From: Microbacterium pygmaeum | GTDB taxonomy: Bacteria; Actinomycetota; Actinomycetes; Actinomycetales; Microbacteriaceae | NCBI RefSeq assembly: GCF_900100885.1 | Contig: NZ_LT629692.1 | Coordinates: 372,001 to 436,000 of the forward strand | Reading direction: 5' to 3' | Length of the DNA stretch: 64,000 nt | Shown: piece after piece, positions 1 through 8,552 of the stretch | How positions within the stretch are numbered: position 1 is the stretch's first letter | Layout: every line of letters begins with the position of its first letter | Position numbers and translations under genes: made by a program | The notes under the pieces: model-generated | What the model was told of the DNA's origin: nothing | The model's database searches: none | Seen by the model: the letters and a program-made list of their open reading frames with translations, nothing else

Positions 1-71
1 GAATCGCGGAGATCGGGCTCGAGGGCGGTCAGTACCGGACGGACATCGCGCTGCGGGTCGTCGAGGACTGA
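1..71 (+). CDS. purD: Phosphoribosylamine-glycine ligase, C-terminal end only
   Basis: The window opens inside a plus-strand gene whose last 22 codons read through to a TGA at 69-71. The visible tail ends in YRTDIALRVVED, and the RTDI stretch is typical of the extreme C-terminus of GAR synthetase (PurD), an ATP-grasp enzyme of de novo purine synthesis. purC lies 4.4 kb downstream on the same strand, which supports the call. Only the tail is visible, so the identity is probable, not certain. Confidence 0.6.
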   Translation, partial: IAEIGLEGGQYRTDIALRVVED

Positions 72-132
72 GGACCCGTCGGGTCTCGACGCGCAGCGGC
101 ACCCGGGCGTATTTTTGCTCCGGGAGGTGGCG

Positions 133-1125
133 ATGCGGCGTGCGAGGGCGTTCTGGCGATGGACCGGCCTGATCGCGAGCGGACTCATCCTCGCGGGATG
201 CGCTGCCCAGACGAACCCGGACGCGGCTGAGCCGAGTCCGGCGGCCTCCGCCGATGCGCCCATCTCGGGCACCTTCGACGTCGGCGACGACCGGAAGATG
301 TACCTCGAGTGCGCCGGGAGCGGCTCGCCCACCGTCGTGCTGATCTCCGGTCAGCGCGCCTCGGCGGACGACTGGAAGATCGTCGCCGACGGCGTCTCGT
401 CGCCGTCGGTCTGGTCGCTCGTCGCCGACGACACGCGCGTGTGCGCGTACGACCGCCCTGGGACCCCCGTCGGCGATGCGCCGAGTCGCAGCGATCCGGT
501 CGCGCAGCCTGCCGGCGCGCAGCGCATGGCCGACGACCTCAGCGCGCTCCTGGATGCCGCCGGGATCACCCCGCCGCTCGTCCTGGCCGCGCACTCCGCC
601 GGCGGGCTGGTCGCGCGGCTGTACGCGGCAGAGCATCCCGATCGCGTATCGGGGATGGTGCTCGTCGACGCCCTGTCCGAGGGGCTTCGCGACGCCATGA
701 CCGCCGATCAGTGGGCGCTGCAGAAGCCGTTGCTCCGCGGCGACATCGATGCGTCGATCCTGGAGTATCCGGCCCTGGAGTGGATCGATGCGGACACGAG
801 CTTCGCGCAGCTGAAAGCCGCGCCCGCGATGGCGCAGATGCCCCTCGTGGTGATCTCCGCGGACGAGCCGATCGGGCCCTCGATCCCGGCGTTGAAGGCC
901 GCGGGGGCGATCGGGCAGGAGATCCCGGACGACTTCGGATTCGTCACCGATGCCGCACAGCACGACAGCCAGGCGTACCTCGCCTCCCGCGTGGCCGGGG
1001 CCGTGCACATCACCGAGACCGACAGCGGCCACAACGTGCACTACCAGCGGCCGGCACTCGTGGCAGATGCGATCATCGACGTGGTCGACCGCGTGCGCCG
1101 CGGCGTGGACGTCGCGGCGGACTGA
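133..1125 (+). CDS. Alpha/beta-hydrolase lipoprotein
   Basis: A 330-residue secreted hydrolase. The N-terminus has basic residues, a hydrophobic stretch and a lipobox LAGC with Cys23, so it should be lipid-anchored outside the cell. The fold is alpha/beta hydrolase: the nucleophile elbow AHSAGG has Ser near residue 155 and the motif DSGHN supplies a catalytic His near residue 300. A DRPG segment follows the second beta strand as in many esterases. I chose ATG at 133 because GGGAGGTGG sits just upstream; a TTG at 115 in the same frame is less likely. The substrate is unknown; esterase, lipase or peptidase activity are all possible. It stands alone between purD and a convergent lipoprotein gene. 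Confidence 0.75.
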   Translation: MRRARAFWRWTGLIASGLILAGCAAQTNPDAAEPSPAASADAPISGTFDVGDDRKMYLECAGSGSPTVVLISGQRASADDWKIVADGVSSPSVWSLVADDTRVCAYDRPGTPVGDAPSRSDPVAQPAGAQRMADDLSALLDAAGITPPLVLAAHSAGGLVARLYAAEHPDRVSGMVLVDALSEGLRDAMTADQWALQKPLLRGDIDASILEYPALEWIDADTSFAQLKAAPAMAQMPLVVISADEPIGPSIPALKAAGAIGQEIPDDFGFVTDAAQHDSQAYLASRVAGAVHITETDSGHNVHYQRPALVADAIIDVVDRVRRGVDVAAD

Positions 1126-1135
1126 CCCGCGTTGG

Positions 1136-1651
1136 TCAGGGCTGGACCACGCGAACCCACGCGCGACCGACGCCTTCGGCGTCGCCGATGTTCACCTGGA
1201 CGACGCCGGAGTAGGGAAGCTGATAGGTGAACTCGCCCGCGGGCGGATCGTCGCAGTCGACGTCGCCCTCGACGAGTAGCCGCTGCTGCCCGTCGGCCGT
1301 CATCACCTCGAACGAGAAGCCATCGCCCTCGCACTGCGCCTCGATCGTGAAAGCGCGGTCGGCAGTGAGCGCGGCGGGGCCGGCGATGATCTCGCCGGAT
1401 GGATTCGATCCCTCGTACTTCCGGTAGATCGCGACCTGGGTCGGATCGTCCTCATCGGGGTAGGTGAATGCGTCATCGGCGGACGGGGCGTTCGAGGGCG
1501 ACGCAGTCTGCGTGGGCGGTGCCGTGCGCGTCGGGGAAGGATCGGATGCCGCGGGCTGAGCGCCTCCGCCCGCGCTGCAGCCGGAGGCCAGCAGCGCGAG
1601 CGAGATCGCTGCGGCAGGAAGGATGGTCCGTGCACGAGTGCGGGTGTCCAT
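1136..1651 (-). CDS. Small lipoprotein, unknown function
   Basis: A 171-residue protein with a lipoprotein signal: TRTRAR, then a hydrophobic core and ASGC with Cys25. A low-complexity Pro/Ser/Thr linker (about residues 30-55) follows, then a compact domain of about 110 residues with two cysteines and many beta-type residues. I do not recognise the domain. Translation starts at ATG 1651, and a TAGCCT box lies six bases upstream, so the transcript is probably leaderless. It converges with the hydrolase lipoprotein, leaving about ten bases between the two stop codons. Confidence 0.7.
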   Translation of the reverse strand: MDTRTRARTILPAAAISLALLASGCSAGGGAQPAASDPSPTRTAPPTQTASPSNAPSADDAFTYPDEDDPTQVAIYRKYEGSNPSGEIIAGPAALTADRAFTIEAQCEGDGFSFEVMTADGQQRLLVEGDVDCDDPPAGEFTYQLPYSGVVQVNIGDAEGVGRAWVRVVQP

Positions 1652-1657
1652 CGATTC

Positions 1658-1663
1658 AGGCTA
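1658..1663 (-). promoter_or_regulatory. -10 box TAGCCT, leaderless start
   Basis: TAGCCT on the minus strand lies 6 nt before ATG 1651. No Shine-Dalgarno sequence is present between them. Confidence 0.55.
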
Positions 1664-1721
1664 CGAAGGCCCGCGGCATCCGCTCCATCCCCTTGCAATC
1701 CTGCTCGGGTCTGCTACTCGA

Positions 1722-3266
1722 TCAGCGTGCGGGGATCTCCGTCTGCGCGGCCTTCCAGTCGGCGGTGGCCGCGGTGGTGACCGGTCGACGCAGGAACAGC
1801 ACGGCGATCACGCCGATGATCATGACCCCGGCCGGGAGCAGGATCGACTGCGCCATGGCCTGCGAGAAGCCGTCGACCACGAACGGCGGAAGGGTGCCGC
1901 CGCCGAAGCTGCCGGCCGCATCCGCCGCGCCCGGCAGGTTCGCCTCGAGGCGGTTCTGCATGAAGGCCGCGATGGCCGCCGAGCCGATGACGGAGCCGAC
2001 CGTGCGGGTGGTGTTGTAGATGCCCGAGCCGGCGCCCGCCTGGTGCATCGGCAAGTTGCGGGTCGCGGTGGTCGCCAGCGGTCCCCACATGCCGGCATTG
2101 CCGATGCCCATCAGGGCCGACGGGAGCAGGAACATCCAGATCGGGGTGTCGACGTTCATCAGCGACGCGTACCAGAGCAGGGATCCGCCGACCATGAGCA
2201 GGCCGGGCACCAGCAGGAAGCGCGGATCGGTGCGATCGAGCAGCTTCCCGGCGAACGGCGCGAGCACGCCGGAGAGGACCGCCATCGGGATCAGCAGCAG
2301 CGCGGACTGCGTGGGCGTGAGGCCCCGCGCCAGCTGGATGAAGAACATCAGCGGCAGCGACATGCTCGTCACGGTGAAGCCCACGGCGGCGATGGCGAAG
2401 TTCGAGACGCCGAAATTGCGGTCCTTGAACAGGTCCAGGGGGACCAGCGGCTCGCTCTTGGTGCGCGCCTGCGTCCAGATGAAGATGCCCATCACGACGA
2501 TGCCGGCCACGATCATGCCCCACACCCATGCGGCCCAGTCGTAGTGCTCGCCCTCCTGGAGTCCGAAGACGATCAGGAACAGGCCGACGCCGCTGAGGAC
2601 CACGCCGATGACGTCGAAGCGGTGCGGGTGGGTCGCCAGGTTCGGCACGAAGATCCAGGCCAGCACGAACGCCGCGATGCCGACGGGGATGTTGATGAAG
2701 AAGATCCACTGCCAGCCGAACGCGTCCACGAGCAGGCCGCCGGCGAGCGGGCCGACGAGCGTGGCGACACCGGCCGTCGCTCCCCACAGTCCCATCGCCG
2801 CACCGCGCCGGTTCGGCGGGAAGGTGCGGGTGATGACGGCCATGGTCTGGGGCGTCATCAGCGCTGCACCGATGCCCTGGACCGCCCGGGCGATGATCAG
2901 CATCTCGAGCGTGCCGGACAGACCGCAGGCGAGGGAGGCGAGCGTGAAGATCACCAGCCCGATGAGGTAGATCCGCTTCGGCCCGAACCGGTCACCGAGG
3001 CGGCCCGTCACCAGCAGCGGCACGGCGTACGCGAGAAGGTACGCCGAGGTCACCCACACGACGTTGTCGAGGTTGTTGGTCGACGGGTCCAGGGCTTGTT
3101 TGATCGCGGGGTTCGCGACCGAGACGATCGTGGTGTCCACCAGGATCATGAAGAACCCGATGACCAGCGCCCACAGCGCCGGCCACGGGTTGCGTTCGGG
3201 GATGTCGTTGTCCGGGACGGCCTTGCGCTCGGCGGATGCCTGCGCCCGGGTGGTCTGTTCGGTCAC
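1722..3266 (-). CDS. DHA2-family MFS drug efflux transporter
   Basis: A 514-residue membrane protein of the EmrB/QacA (DHA2, 14 transmembrane helix) type that exports hydrophobic drugs in exchange for protons. Visible family marks are the first helix segment FFMILVDTTIVSVANPAI, the loop GRLGDRFGPKRIY (motif A, near residue 80) and WQWIFFINIPVG (antiporter motif C region, about residue 170). The start is GTG 3266, which overlaps the stop of the upstream PadR gene as GTGA, so the two are translationally coupled. That pairing points to PadR controlling pump expression. The substrate cannot be read from the sequence. Confidence 0.88.
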   Translation of the reverse strand: MTEQTTRAQASAERKAVPDNDIPERNPWPALWALVIGFFMILVDTTIVSVANPAIKQALDPSTNNLDNVVWVTSAYLLAYAVPLLVTGRLGDRFGPKRIYLIGLVIFTLASLACGLSGTLEMLIIARAVQGIGAALMTPQTMAVITRTFPPNRRGAAMGLWGATAGVATLVGPLAGGLLVDAFGWQWIFFINIPVGIAAFVLAWIFVPNLATHPHRFDVIGVVLSGVGLFLIVFGLQEGEHYDWAAWVWGMIVAGIVVMGIFIWTQARTKSEPLVPLDLFKDRNFGVSNFAIAAVGFTVTSMSLPLMFFIQLARGLTPTQSALLLIPMAVLSGVLAPFAGKLLDRTDPRFLLVPGLLMVGGSLLWYASLMNVDTPIWMFLLPSALMGIGNAGMWGPLATTATRNLPMHQAGAGSGIYNTTRTVGSVIGSAAIAAFMQNRLEANLPGAADAAGSFGGGTLPPFVVDGFSQAMAQSILLPAGVMIIGVIAVLFLRRPVTTAATADWKAAQTEIPAR

Positions 3267-3880
3267 TGTCGTGCCAGCTTTCTCTGTTCCAGATAGCGTT
3301 CGGTCGGCTCGTGGGCGCCCCAGGGGAGCGCGTCGCCGATGATGCGGTCGATGGTGTGGTCCAGCCACGCGAGGTCGCTGCGCAGCAGCGTGCGCTCGCG
3401 GTCCAGCTCCAGCAGGTACTGCTCGGGGACACCCTTCTCGAGCGCTCCGCGCAGCCCGTCCTCGTGCTGCGTGCACTGCGCGGCAAGATCCTCCCGACGC
3501 GTGCGCAGGAGATCGACGACCTCGGTGCGGTCCAGGTTGTGCGCCTCGGCGAGCGCGATCCGGAACTCGGCCGGGCGGTCGACGCGCACCAGCTCGCGGC
3601 GGACCCAGTCGCTGACGGCTCGGGTCCCGGCATCCGTGACTGCGTAGGTCGTGCGCTCGGGGCGATTGCCGTCGCGGTCCACACCGACCTCGGCGACAAG
3701 ACCGGCCCGTTCCAGGCGGCCGACCGTGTGGTACAGCGTTCCGTTGGTGATGGTGACCATGCGGTCATCCCGACGGATGCGCATGAGGCGGATCATCTCG
3801 TAGGGATGCATCTCGCCCTCGCGCAGCAGCGCGAGCACCATCAGCCCCAGCGGGGTGAGGCGGTCGACGGCGTCTTTCAC
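3263..3880 (-). CDS. PadR-family transcriptional regulator
   Basis: A 205-residue regulator. The first 90 residues form the PadR winged helix: LTPLGLMVLALLREGEMHPYEM then TNGTLYHTVGRLERAGLV and the wing region RTTYAVTDAGTRA. The rest is a long helical C-terminal domain typical of the vinculin-like PadR effector/dimerisation region. PadR proteins usually repress an adjacent efflux gene and themselves, releasing DNA when a toxic ligand binds. The gene overlaps the downstream MFS gene by four bases, and a perfect 16-bp palindrome lies 28-44 bases upstream of its start, fitting autoregulation. Confidence 0.88.
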   Translation of the reverse strand: MKDAVDRLTPLGLMVLALLREGEMHPYEMIRLMRIRRDDRMVTITNGTLYHTVGRLERAGLVAEVGVDRDGNRPERTTYAVTDAGTRAVSDWVRRELVRVDRPAEFRIALAEAHNLDRTEVVDLLRTRREDLAAQCTQHEDGLRGALEKGVPEQYLLELDRERTLLRSDLAWLDHTIDRIIGDALPWGAHEPTERYLEQRKLARQ

Positions 3881-3908
3881 GGCGGATCCTTGCGTGGTCG
3901 ATATGGAT

Positions 3909-3924
3909 TAGTCCACATGGACTA
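3909..3924. promoter_or_regulatory. Likely PadR operator, 16-bp palindrome
   Basis: TAGTCCACATGGACTA has perfect 7-base arms around CA. A partial extra copy (TGGATTA) precedes it. It lies directly upstream of the padR-MFS operon, where an autorepressor would bind. Confidence 0.7.
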
Positions 3925-3960
3925 TACCCTAGGGCGGTCCTCTGGCTCGGTGACGGTCAC

Positions 3961-4024
3961 GAAATCAGGAGAAACGGCGAGTTCTCAGGCTGTAGTGCCT
4001 GAGGACGCCGGATTTGCCTGACTT
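3961..4024. repeat. Long imperfect hairpin
   Basis: A stem CTCAGGC/GCCTGAG with loop TGTAGT (3984-4003) is extended outward by further matching blocks (CGGCG/CGCCG, then AAATCAGG against CCTGACTT). It fills most of the space between padR and the TfoX-like gene. No second copy was seen in the window. It could be a terminator, an RNA structure or a degenerate mobile repeat. Confidence 0.5.
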
Positions 4025-4129
4025 GCGAACACACGGTCCCTGGCACGTCGTCGGCGAGCCGACCGACAGGGGCCGCGTCGACACCGGTCCGTCGAAGGTC
4101 AAGGCCTTCCCGGCGACCCGCCGCCCCGC

Positions 4130-4135
4130 TACCTT
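4130..4135 (+). promoter_or_regulatory. -10 box TACCTT, leaderless start
   Basis: TACCTT ends six bases before ATG 4142; no ribosome binding site is present. Confidence 0.55.
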
Positions 4136-4141
4136 GACGAC

Positions 4142-4480
4142 ATGAAGGACGAAGAGGGAGCAGCGCGGGCGCACGCGATCTTCGATCCGATCGCGGCCGA
4201 GTATCTGACGAAGCCCGATGTCGACATCGGCCCGATGTTCGGCAGCGAGGGGTTGCGCATCCGCGGCAAGATCTTCGCGTTCGTCGGCTACCGCGGCGGG
4301 CTCGTGGTCAAGGTGCCCGAGTCGCGCGCCGACGAGATCGTCGCTGCCGGAACCGCGCAGCGGATGGTGATGCGCGAGCGCGAGATGCGCGAGTGGCTGA
4401 CGGTCGACCGCGGGGAGCATGAGAGCTGGGCTTCGCTGATCGCCGAAGCCTTCGCCTACGTGGACGAGATCACCCCGTGA
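4142..4480 (+). CDS. TfoX/Sxy N-terminal domain protein
   Basis: A 112-residue protein that matches the TfoX N-terminal domain through MFGSEGLRIRGKIFAFVGYRGGLVVKVPE, followed by an helical tail with a conserved-looking WLTVDRGEHESW segment. The C-terminal TfoX domain is absent, as in many actinobacterial single-domain members. The family is named after a competence regulator in gamma-proteobacteria, but the role of stand-alone N-domains is not known, so I assign no function. It lies alone 36 bases before purC on the same strand, each gene having its own -10 box. Confidence 0.75.
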   Translation: MKDEEGAARAHAIFDPIAAEYLTKPDVDIGPMFGSEGLRIRGKIFAFVGYRGGLVVKVPESRADEIVAAGTAQRMVMREREMREWLTVDRGEHESWASLIAEAFAYVDEITP

Positions 4481-4504
4481 TCGGCGCTGCGCAGAGCGCT
4501 CCGC

Positions 4505-4510
4505 GATAAT
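4505..4510 (+). promoter_or_regulatory. -10 box GATAAT, leaderless purC start
   Basis: GATAAT is followed after six bases by GTG 4517. No Shine-Dalgarno sequence is visible, so the purC message probably starts at its start codon. Confidence 0.5.
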
Positions 4511-4516
4511 GGGCGG

Positions 4517-5437
4517 GTGACCTCTCCCCTCGCTCTGCCCGGCTGGCGCCACGTCTACTCGGGCAAGGTGCGCGATCTGTACGTGCCTTCCGACTCGCCG
4601 GCGGATGAGCGGGCGAATCGGATGCTGGTGGTGGCCAGCGACCGCGTCAGCGCCTTCGACGTCGTGCTCGAGCCGGGGATCCCCGACAAGGGTGTGCTGC
4701 TGACGACGCTGAGCCTGTGGTGGTTCGACTCACTCGCCGGTGCGGACGGCGGCCGGTCGATCCCCAACCACCTCGTCTCCGATCACACGCTCGGCGACGA
4801 GGATCGCTCGGCGATCCCCGCCGAAGTGACCGGCCGCGCGATGCTCGTCCGCAGCCTCGACATGCAGCCCATCGAGTGCGTCGTGCGCGGATATCTGACC
4901 GGCTCGGGGTGGGCCGAGTACACGGAGCGCGGCACGGTCTGCGGCATCCGACTCCCTTCCGGACTGGCCAACGGCGACCGCCTGCCGGCGCCGATCTTCA
5001 CGCCCGCCTACAAAGCGCCGCTGGGCGAGCACGACGAGAACATCTCATTCGAGCAGACGATCCAGATCGTCGGTGAGCCGACCGCCGAAGAGCTGCGAGA
5101 TCTCTCCCTGGAGATCTACGAGCGCGCCGCGCGCACCGCCGAGGCCCGCGGGCTGATCCTCGCCGACACGAAGTTCGAGTTCGGCCGCGACGAGACCGGG
5201 GTGTTGACGCTGGCCGATGAAGTGCTCACGAGCGACTCGTCGCGCTACTGGGACGCGGCCGGATATGAGACCGGCACGACACCGGCCGAGCGAATGGCGA
5301 GCTTCGACAAGCAGATCGTGCGCGACTGGCTCGCCGCGAACTGGGATAAGACCGGCGTTGCGCCGCAGCTGCCCGCCGAGATCGTCGAGCGCACTGCGGA
5401 CCGGTACCGCGAGCTGCTCGAACGCCTCTCCGGCTGA
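4517..5437 (+). CDS. purC: SAICAR synthase
   Basis: A 306-residue phosphoribosylaminoimidazole-succinocarboxamide synthase, which joins CAIR and aspartate using ATP in de novo purine synthesis. Family marks are YSGKVRDLY at the N-terminus (nucleotide loop), ASDRVSAFDVVL, the VVRGYLTGSGWAEY segment, and LADTKFEFG and DEVLTSDSSRYWDA in the C-terminal half. Length fits the eukaryote-like/actinobacterial PurC type. GTG 4517 is the start, giving MTSPLALPGWRHVYSGK. It precedes a nucleobase permease by 16 bases, so biosynthesis and salvage uptake may be co-transcribed. Confidence 0.95.
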   Translation: MTSPLALPGWRHVYSGKVRDLYVPSDSPADERANRMLVVASDRVSAFDVVLEPGIPDKGVLLTTLSLWWFDSLAGADGGRSIPNHLVSDHTLGDEDRSAIPAEVTGRAMLVRSLDMQPIECVVRGYLTGSGWAEYTERGTVCGIRLPSGLANGDRLPAPIFTPAYKAPLGEHDENISFEQTIQIVGEPTAEELRDLSLEIYERAARTAEARGLILADTKFEFGRDETGVLTLADEVLTSDSSRYWDAAGYETGTTPAERMASFDKQIVRDWLAANWDKTGVAPQLPAEIVERTADRYRELLERLSG

Positions 5438-5453
5438 GAGAGAAGGAGGGGCC

Positions 5454-6773
5454 ATGCCCATCTGGAAACTGCACGGCAACGGCAGGACGGTCGCCCCCGG
5501 CGACGTCGTGCGTCCCGATGAGCGCCTGAACTGGGGCGCCACCGTCGCGATCGGCGCCCAGCACGTCGTCGCGATGTTCGGGGCGACCTTCCTCGTGCCG
5601 GTGCTGACCGGCTTCCCGGTCTCGACGACGCTCCTGTTCTCGGGCATCGGCACGCTGCTGTTCCTGATCGTCACCCGCAACAAGCTGCCGAGCTACCTCG
5701 GATCCTCGTTCGCGTTCATCGCCCCGGTGACCGCCGCCACGGCCAGTCAGGGCATGGGGTCGGCGCTGGCCGGCATCGTCGCGGTTGGTGTGATGCTCGC
5801 GATCATCGGCTTCGTCGTGCAGTTCGCCGGCATCGCCTGGATCGACCGGCTCATGCCACCCGTGGTGGCCGGGGCGATCGTCGCGCTGATCGGCTTCAAC
5901 CTCGCTCCCGTCGCATGGACGAACTTCCAGCAGCAGCCGCTCACCGCAACGATCACGCTGTGCTCGGTCATCCTCTTCAGCGTGCTGTTCCGCGGGTTCC
6001 TCGGGCGGATCTCGATCTTCCTCGGCGTCGTCGTCGGATACCTCGTCGCCGTCATCAGCGGCGAGATCGACTACTCCGCCGTCGCCGATGCGCCCTGGAT
6101 CGGGCTGCCCGAGTTCCACCTCGCGAACTTCGCGGCACCGGGAACCTGGAACGTCATCGCGATGTTCCTGCCGGTGGTCCTGGTGCTGATCGCCGAGAAC
6201 GTCGGTCACGTGCGGGGCGTGGCGACGATGACGGATGCCTCGATCAACCGTCACACCGGCCGCGCGCTGATCGCGGACGGCCTGGCCACCACGCTCGCCG
6301 GAGCCTACGGCGGCTCGGGGACGACGACCTACGGCGAGAACATCGGCGTGATGGCGGCGACGAGGGTGTATTCGACGGCCGCGTACTGGGTGGCCGGGTC
6401 CTTCGCGATCCTGCTCTCGCTCTCGCCGAAGGTGGGCGCGGTCTTCAACTCCATCCCGCCCGGCGTGCTCGGCGGGGTGACGACGGCGCTGTACGGGCTG
6501 ATCGGGATCATCGGCATCAAGATCTGGGTCGACAATCGCGTCGACTTCTCCCGGCCGGTCAATCAGTACACCGGAGCCGTGGCCCTGGTCATGGCGATCG
6601 CCGGCTTCACGATGCAGTGGGGCGAGTTCCAGCTCGGTGCGATCGTCCTGGCCGCCGCGGCCGCGCTGGTGATCTACCACCTGGGCAACGCGATCGCCCG
6701 GTGGCGCGGATCGGGCGCGGACGACGGGGGTCCGATTCCCGCGGTGGGTCAGCTCGGCGGCGACCCGCACTGA
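5454..6773 (+). CDS. NCS2 uracil/xanthine-type permease
   Basis: A 439-residue nucleobase:cation symporter of the NCS2 (UraA/UapA) family with about 14 membrane segments. Marks include the start WGATVAIGAQHVVAMFGATFLVPVLTGF, LPSYLGSSFAFIAPV (the strand-helix binding region), FLPVVLVLIAENVGHV with its conserved Glu, and GSGTTTYGENIGVMAATRVYS. UraA-like proteins carry this GTTYGEN motif, so uracil is the likeliest substrate; a purine base is possible. ATG 5454 follows AAGGAGG. Its place after purC suggests nucleotide-precursor salvage. Confidence 0.88.
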   Translation: MPIWKLHGNGRTVAPGDVVRPDERLNWGATVAIGAQHVVAMFGATFLVPVLTGFPVSTTLLFSGIGTLLFLIVTRNKLPSYLGSSFAFIAPVTAATASQGMGSALAGIVAVGVMLAIIGFVVQFAGIAWIDRLMPPVVAGAIVALIGFNLAPVAWTNFQQQPLTATITLCSVILFSVLFRGFLGRISIFLGVVVGYLVAVISGEIDYSAVADAPWIGLPEFHLANFAAPGTWNVIAMFLPVVLVLIAENVGHVRGVATMTDASINRHTGRALIADGLATTLAGAYGGSGTTTYGENIGVMAATRVYSTAAYWVAGSFAILLSLSPKVGAVFNSIPPGVLGGVTTALYGLIGIIGIKIWVDNRVDFSRPVNQYTGAVALVMAIAGFTMQWGEFQLGAIVLAAAAALVIYHLGNAIARWRGSGADDGGPIPAVGQLGGDPH

Positions 6774-6789
6774 GTCGAGGCGCGCCGGG

Positions 6790-7566
6790 TCAGCGCAGCC
6801 GATCGCGGACGACGGCGGCCGTCGCCGCCGGATCCGGACGATGCATCACCGATTCGGGAACGATGACGAGCTCTGCCCCCTCGATCTCGTCGGCGAGCCG
6901 GTCGGAGCCGGTGATCAGCATCGGGAAGGTCTGCTCGCCGCGCAGGATGGTGACAGGCGAGCCGACGCTCAGCATCGACGGCGGCGGCGTGGAGACCTGG
7001 CGCACCAGCGTCGTGTCGTAGACGGTCGACTGGGCCAGGGGCACCACGGCCGCGAACTGCTCGCTGGAGCGGAACTGGTCGACCATCTCCTGCGGCAGGC
7101 CGATGTTCTCGAGCTGGAACGTCGTGATGGCCTCTTCGAGTTCGCCGTCGTCGACCAGCTTCTGCAGTCGCTCGGCGAGGTCGTCTGCCGGCTCGTCCGC
7201 TCCGAATCGCAAGGGCGGTTCGGACAGGAACAGCGCGCCGACCGGCACCCCGGCCGACGCCGCGTACAGCGCGAGCACTGCTCCCGACGAGTGGCCGAGC
7301 ACCCCGGCAGCCCCGCCGACCGTCTCGATCACGGCGGCGAGGTCTTCGACCTCCCGCTCCGGGGTCGACCCACGGGCATCCTCGCTGTCGCCGCGCGCGC
7401 GTCGATCCCACGTCACCGCGCGAAAGCCGGCGTCCGCGAGCGCAGCCGCGAGCGGATCGGCATCGACTGCACGCGAGAGCGCTCCGTTCACGATCACGAT
7501 CACCGGGCCGTCGCCCTGAGCGCTGTAGGCGATCGAGGTTCCGTCTGTGGAGTTCACCGTGTCCAT
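6790..7566 (-). CDS. Alpha/beta hydrolase
   Basis: A 258-residue cytoplasmic alpha/beta hydrolase. DRRARGDSED is the oxyanion-side loop, GHSSGA the nucleophile elbow, and a late ESVMHRPDP could supply the catalytic His. Such short lidded hydrolases act on esters, amides or lactones; the substrate is not evident. I set the start at ATG 7566 (MDTVNSTDGTSIAYSAQGDGP), since the upstream 17 residues read as non-conserved Arg-rich sequence. It converges with the permease gene (16 bases apart) and is divergent from the VOC gene. Confidence 0.75.
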   Translation of the reverse strand: MDTVNSTDGTSIAYSAQGDGPVIVIVNGALSRAVDADPLAAALADAGFRAVTWDRRARGDSEDARGSTPEREVEDLAAVIETVGGAAGVLGHSSGAVLALYAASAGVPVGALFLSEPPLRFGADEPADDLAERLQKLVDDGELEEAITTFQLENIGLPQEMVDQFRSSEQFAAVVPLAQSTVYDTTLVRQVSTPPPSMLSVGSPVTILRGEQTFPMLITGSDRLADEIEGAELVIVPESVMHRPDPAATAAVVRDRLR

Positions 7567-7673
7567 GCCGCTACGAAAGCACGGGCCCCGGACACCCGCA
7601 AGGCCGCGGCGCCGCACGCTTCCCGGTCGGTCAGCACGGAATACCGGTCGGATGCCGCGGGTTGCTCATTCAC

Positions 7674-8552
7674 ATGAATGAAGTGCTCCCGGCCGCCGAC
7701 AAGCTCGCCGCAGCGACGGCGATGGGGGCGGTCACGCTTCTGGTCGGCGACCTCGATGAGATGACGCGCTACTACCGCGACGTCGTGACGCTCCAGGTCG
7801 TGGATGCTGCGGCCGACACTGTCACCCTGGGGCGCGCCGGCAGGGCGATCGTGATCCTTCGCCATGAGCCGGCGCTGCGCCACGCGACGCCCGGCTCAGC
7901 CGGCCTGTTCCACACCGCGATCCTGTTCGAGACGCAGGCGGCACTGGCCGCCGCGCTGTACTCGGTCGCCCGCACCGCACCGGGCACCTTCACCGGCTCC
8001 GCCGATCATCTCGTCAGCCAGGCGTTCTACTTCACCGACCCCGAGGGCAACGGCATCGAGCTGTACTGGGACCGGGTTCGCAGCGACTGGTCGTGGGTGC
8101 ACGGCCGGATCGAGATGGGCACCCTGTACCTGGACCCCAACGAGTTCCTCCGCGAGCACCTCACCGAGGAGGCGGCGGATGGATCGACCGGCGCGGAAGC
8201 GGCATCCATCGGGCATGTCCACCTCTCCGTGGGTGATGTCCGCACCGCCCGTGCGTTCTACGTCGATGCACTCGGCTTCGACGAGACGGCGGGCCTCGGA
8301 GACCAGGCTGTGTTCGTGAGCGCTGGCGGCTATCACCACCACATGGCGATGAACGTCTGGAACTCCCGCGGCGCAGGTCCTCGGATGCCTGCGCTCGGCC
8401 TGGGTCGCGTCGACCTCGCACTCCCGGATGCCGACGTGCTCGGGGCGTTGGGCGAGCGACTCCGCGATCGCGGCTTCCAGGTGCGCGACGACGGGCGCTC
8501 GCTGAGCTTCGACGACCCGTGGGCGAATGTGCTGAACGCGAGCGTCGCCTAG
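7674..8552 (+). CDS. Two-domain VOC protein (catechol 2,3-dioxygenase-like)
   Basis: A 292-residue protein with two vicinal-oxygen-chelate modules: residues about 15-140 (VTLLVGDLDEMTRYYRDVV through FYFTDPEGNGIELYWD) and about 175-290 (GHVHLSVGDVRTARAFYVDALGF). His and Glu at module ends (FHTAIL, NGIELY, HVHLS) are in the usual metal positions, so it resembles YwbC/CatE type dioxygenases or glyoxalases. The reaction cannot be named. The start is ATG 7674; a TTG four codons earlier is possible and no clear ribosome binding site is visible. Its TAG stop overlaps the stop of the convergent LacI gene within the tetramer CTAG. Confidence 0.75.
   Translation: MNEVLPAADKLAAATAMGAVTLLVGDLDEMTRYYRDVVTLQVVDAAADTVTLGRAGRAIVILRHEPALRHATPGSAGLFHTAILFETQAALAAALYSVARTAPGTFTGSADHLVSQAFYFTDPEGNGIELYWDRVRSDWSWVHGRIEMGTLYLDPNEFLREHLTEEAADGSTGAEAASIGHVHLSVGDVRTARAFYVDALGFDETAGLGDQAVFVSAGGYHHHMAMNVWNSRGAGPRMPALGLGRVDLALPDADVLGALGERLRDRGFQVRDDGRSLSFDDPWANVLNASVA

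Noticed and set aside
1623..3296. 557-residue plus-strand frame opposite the MFS gene
   Set aside because: Shadow of the MFS transporter gene with very high Arg/Asp/His content.
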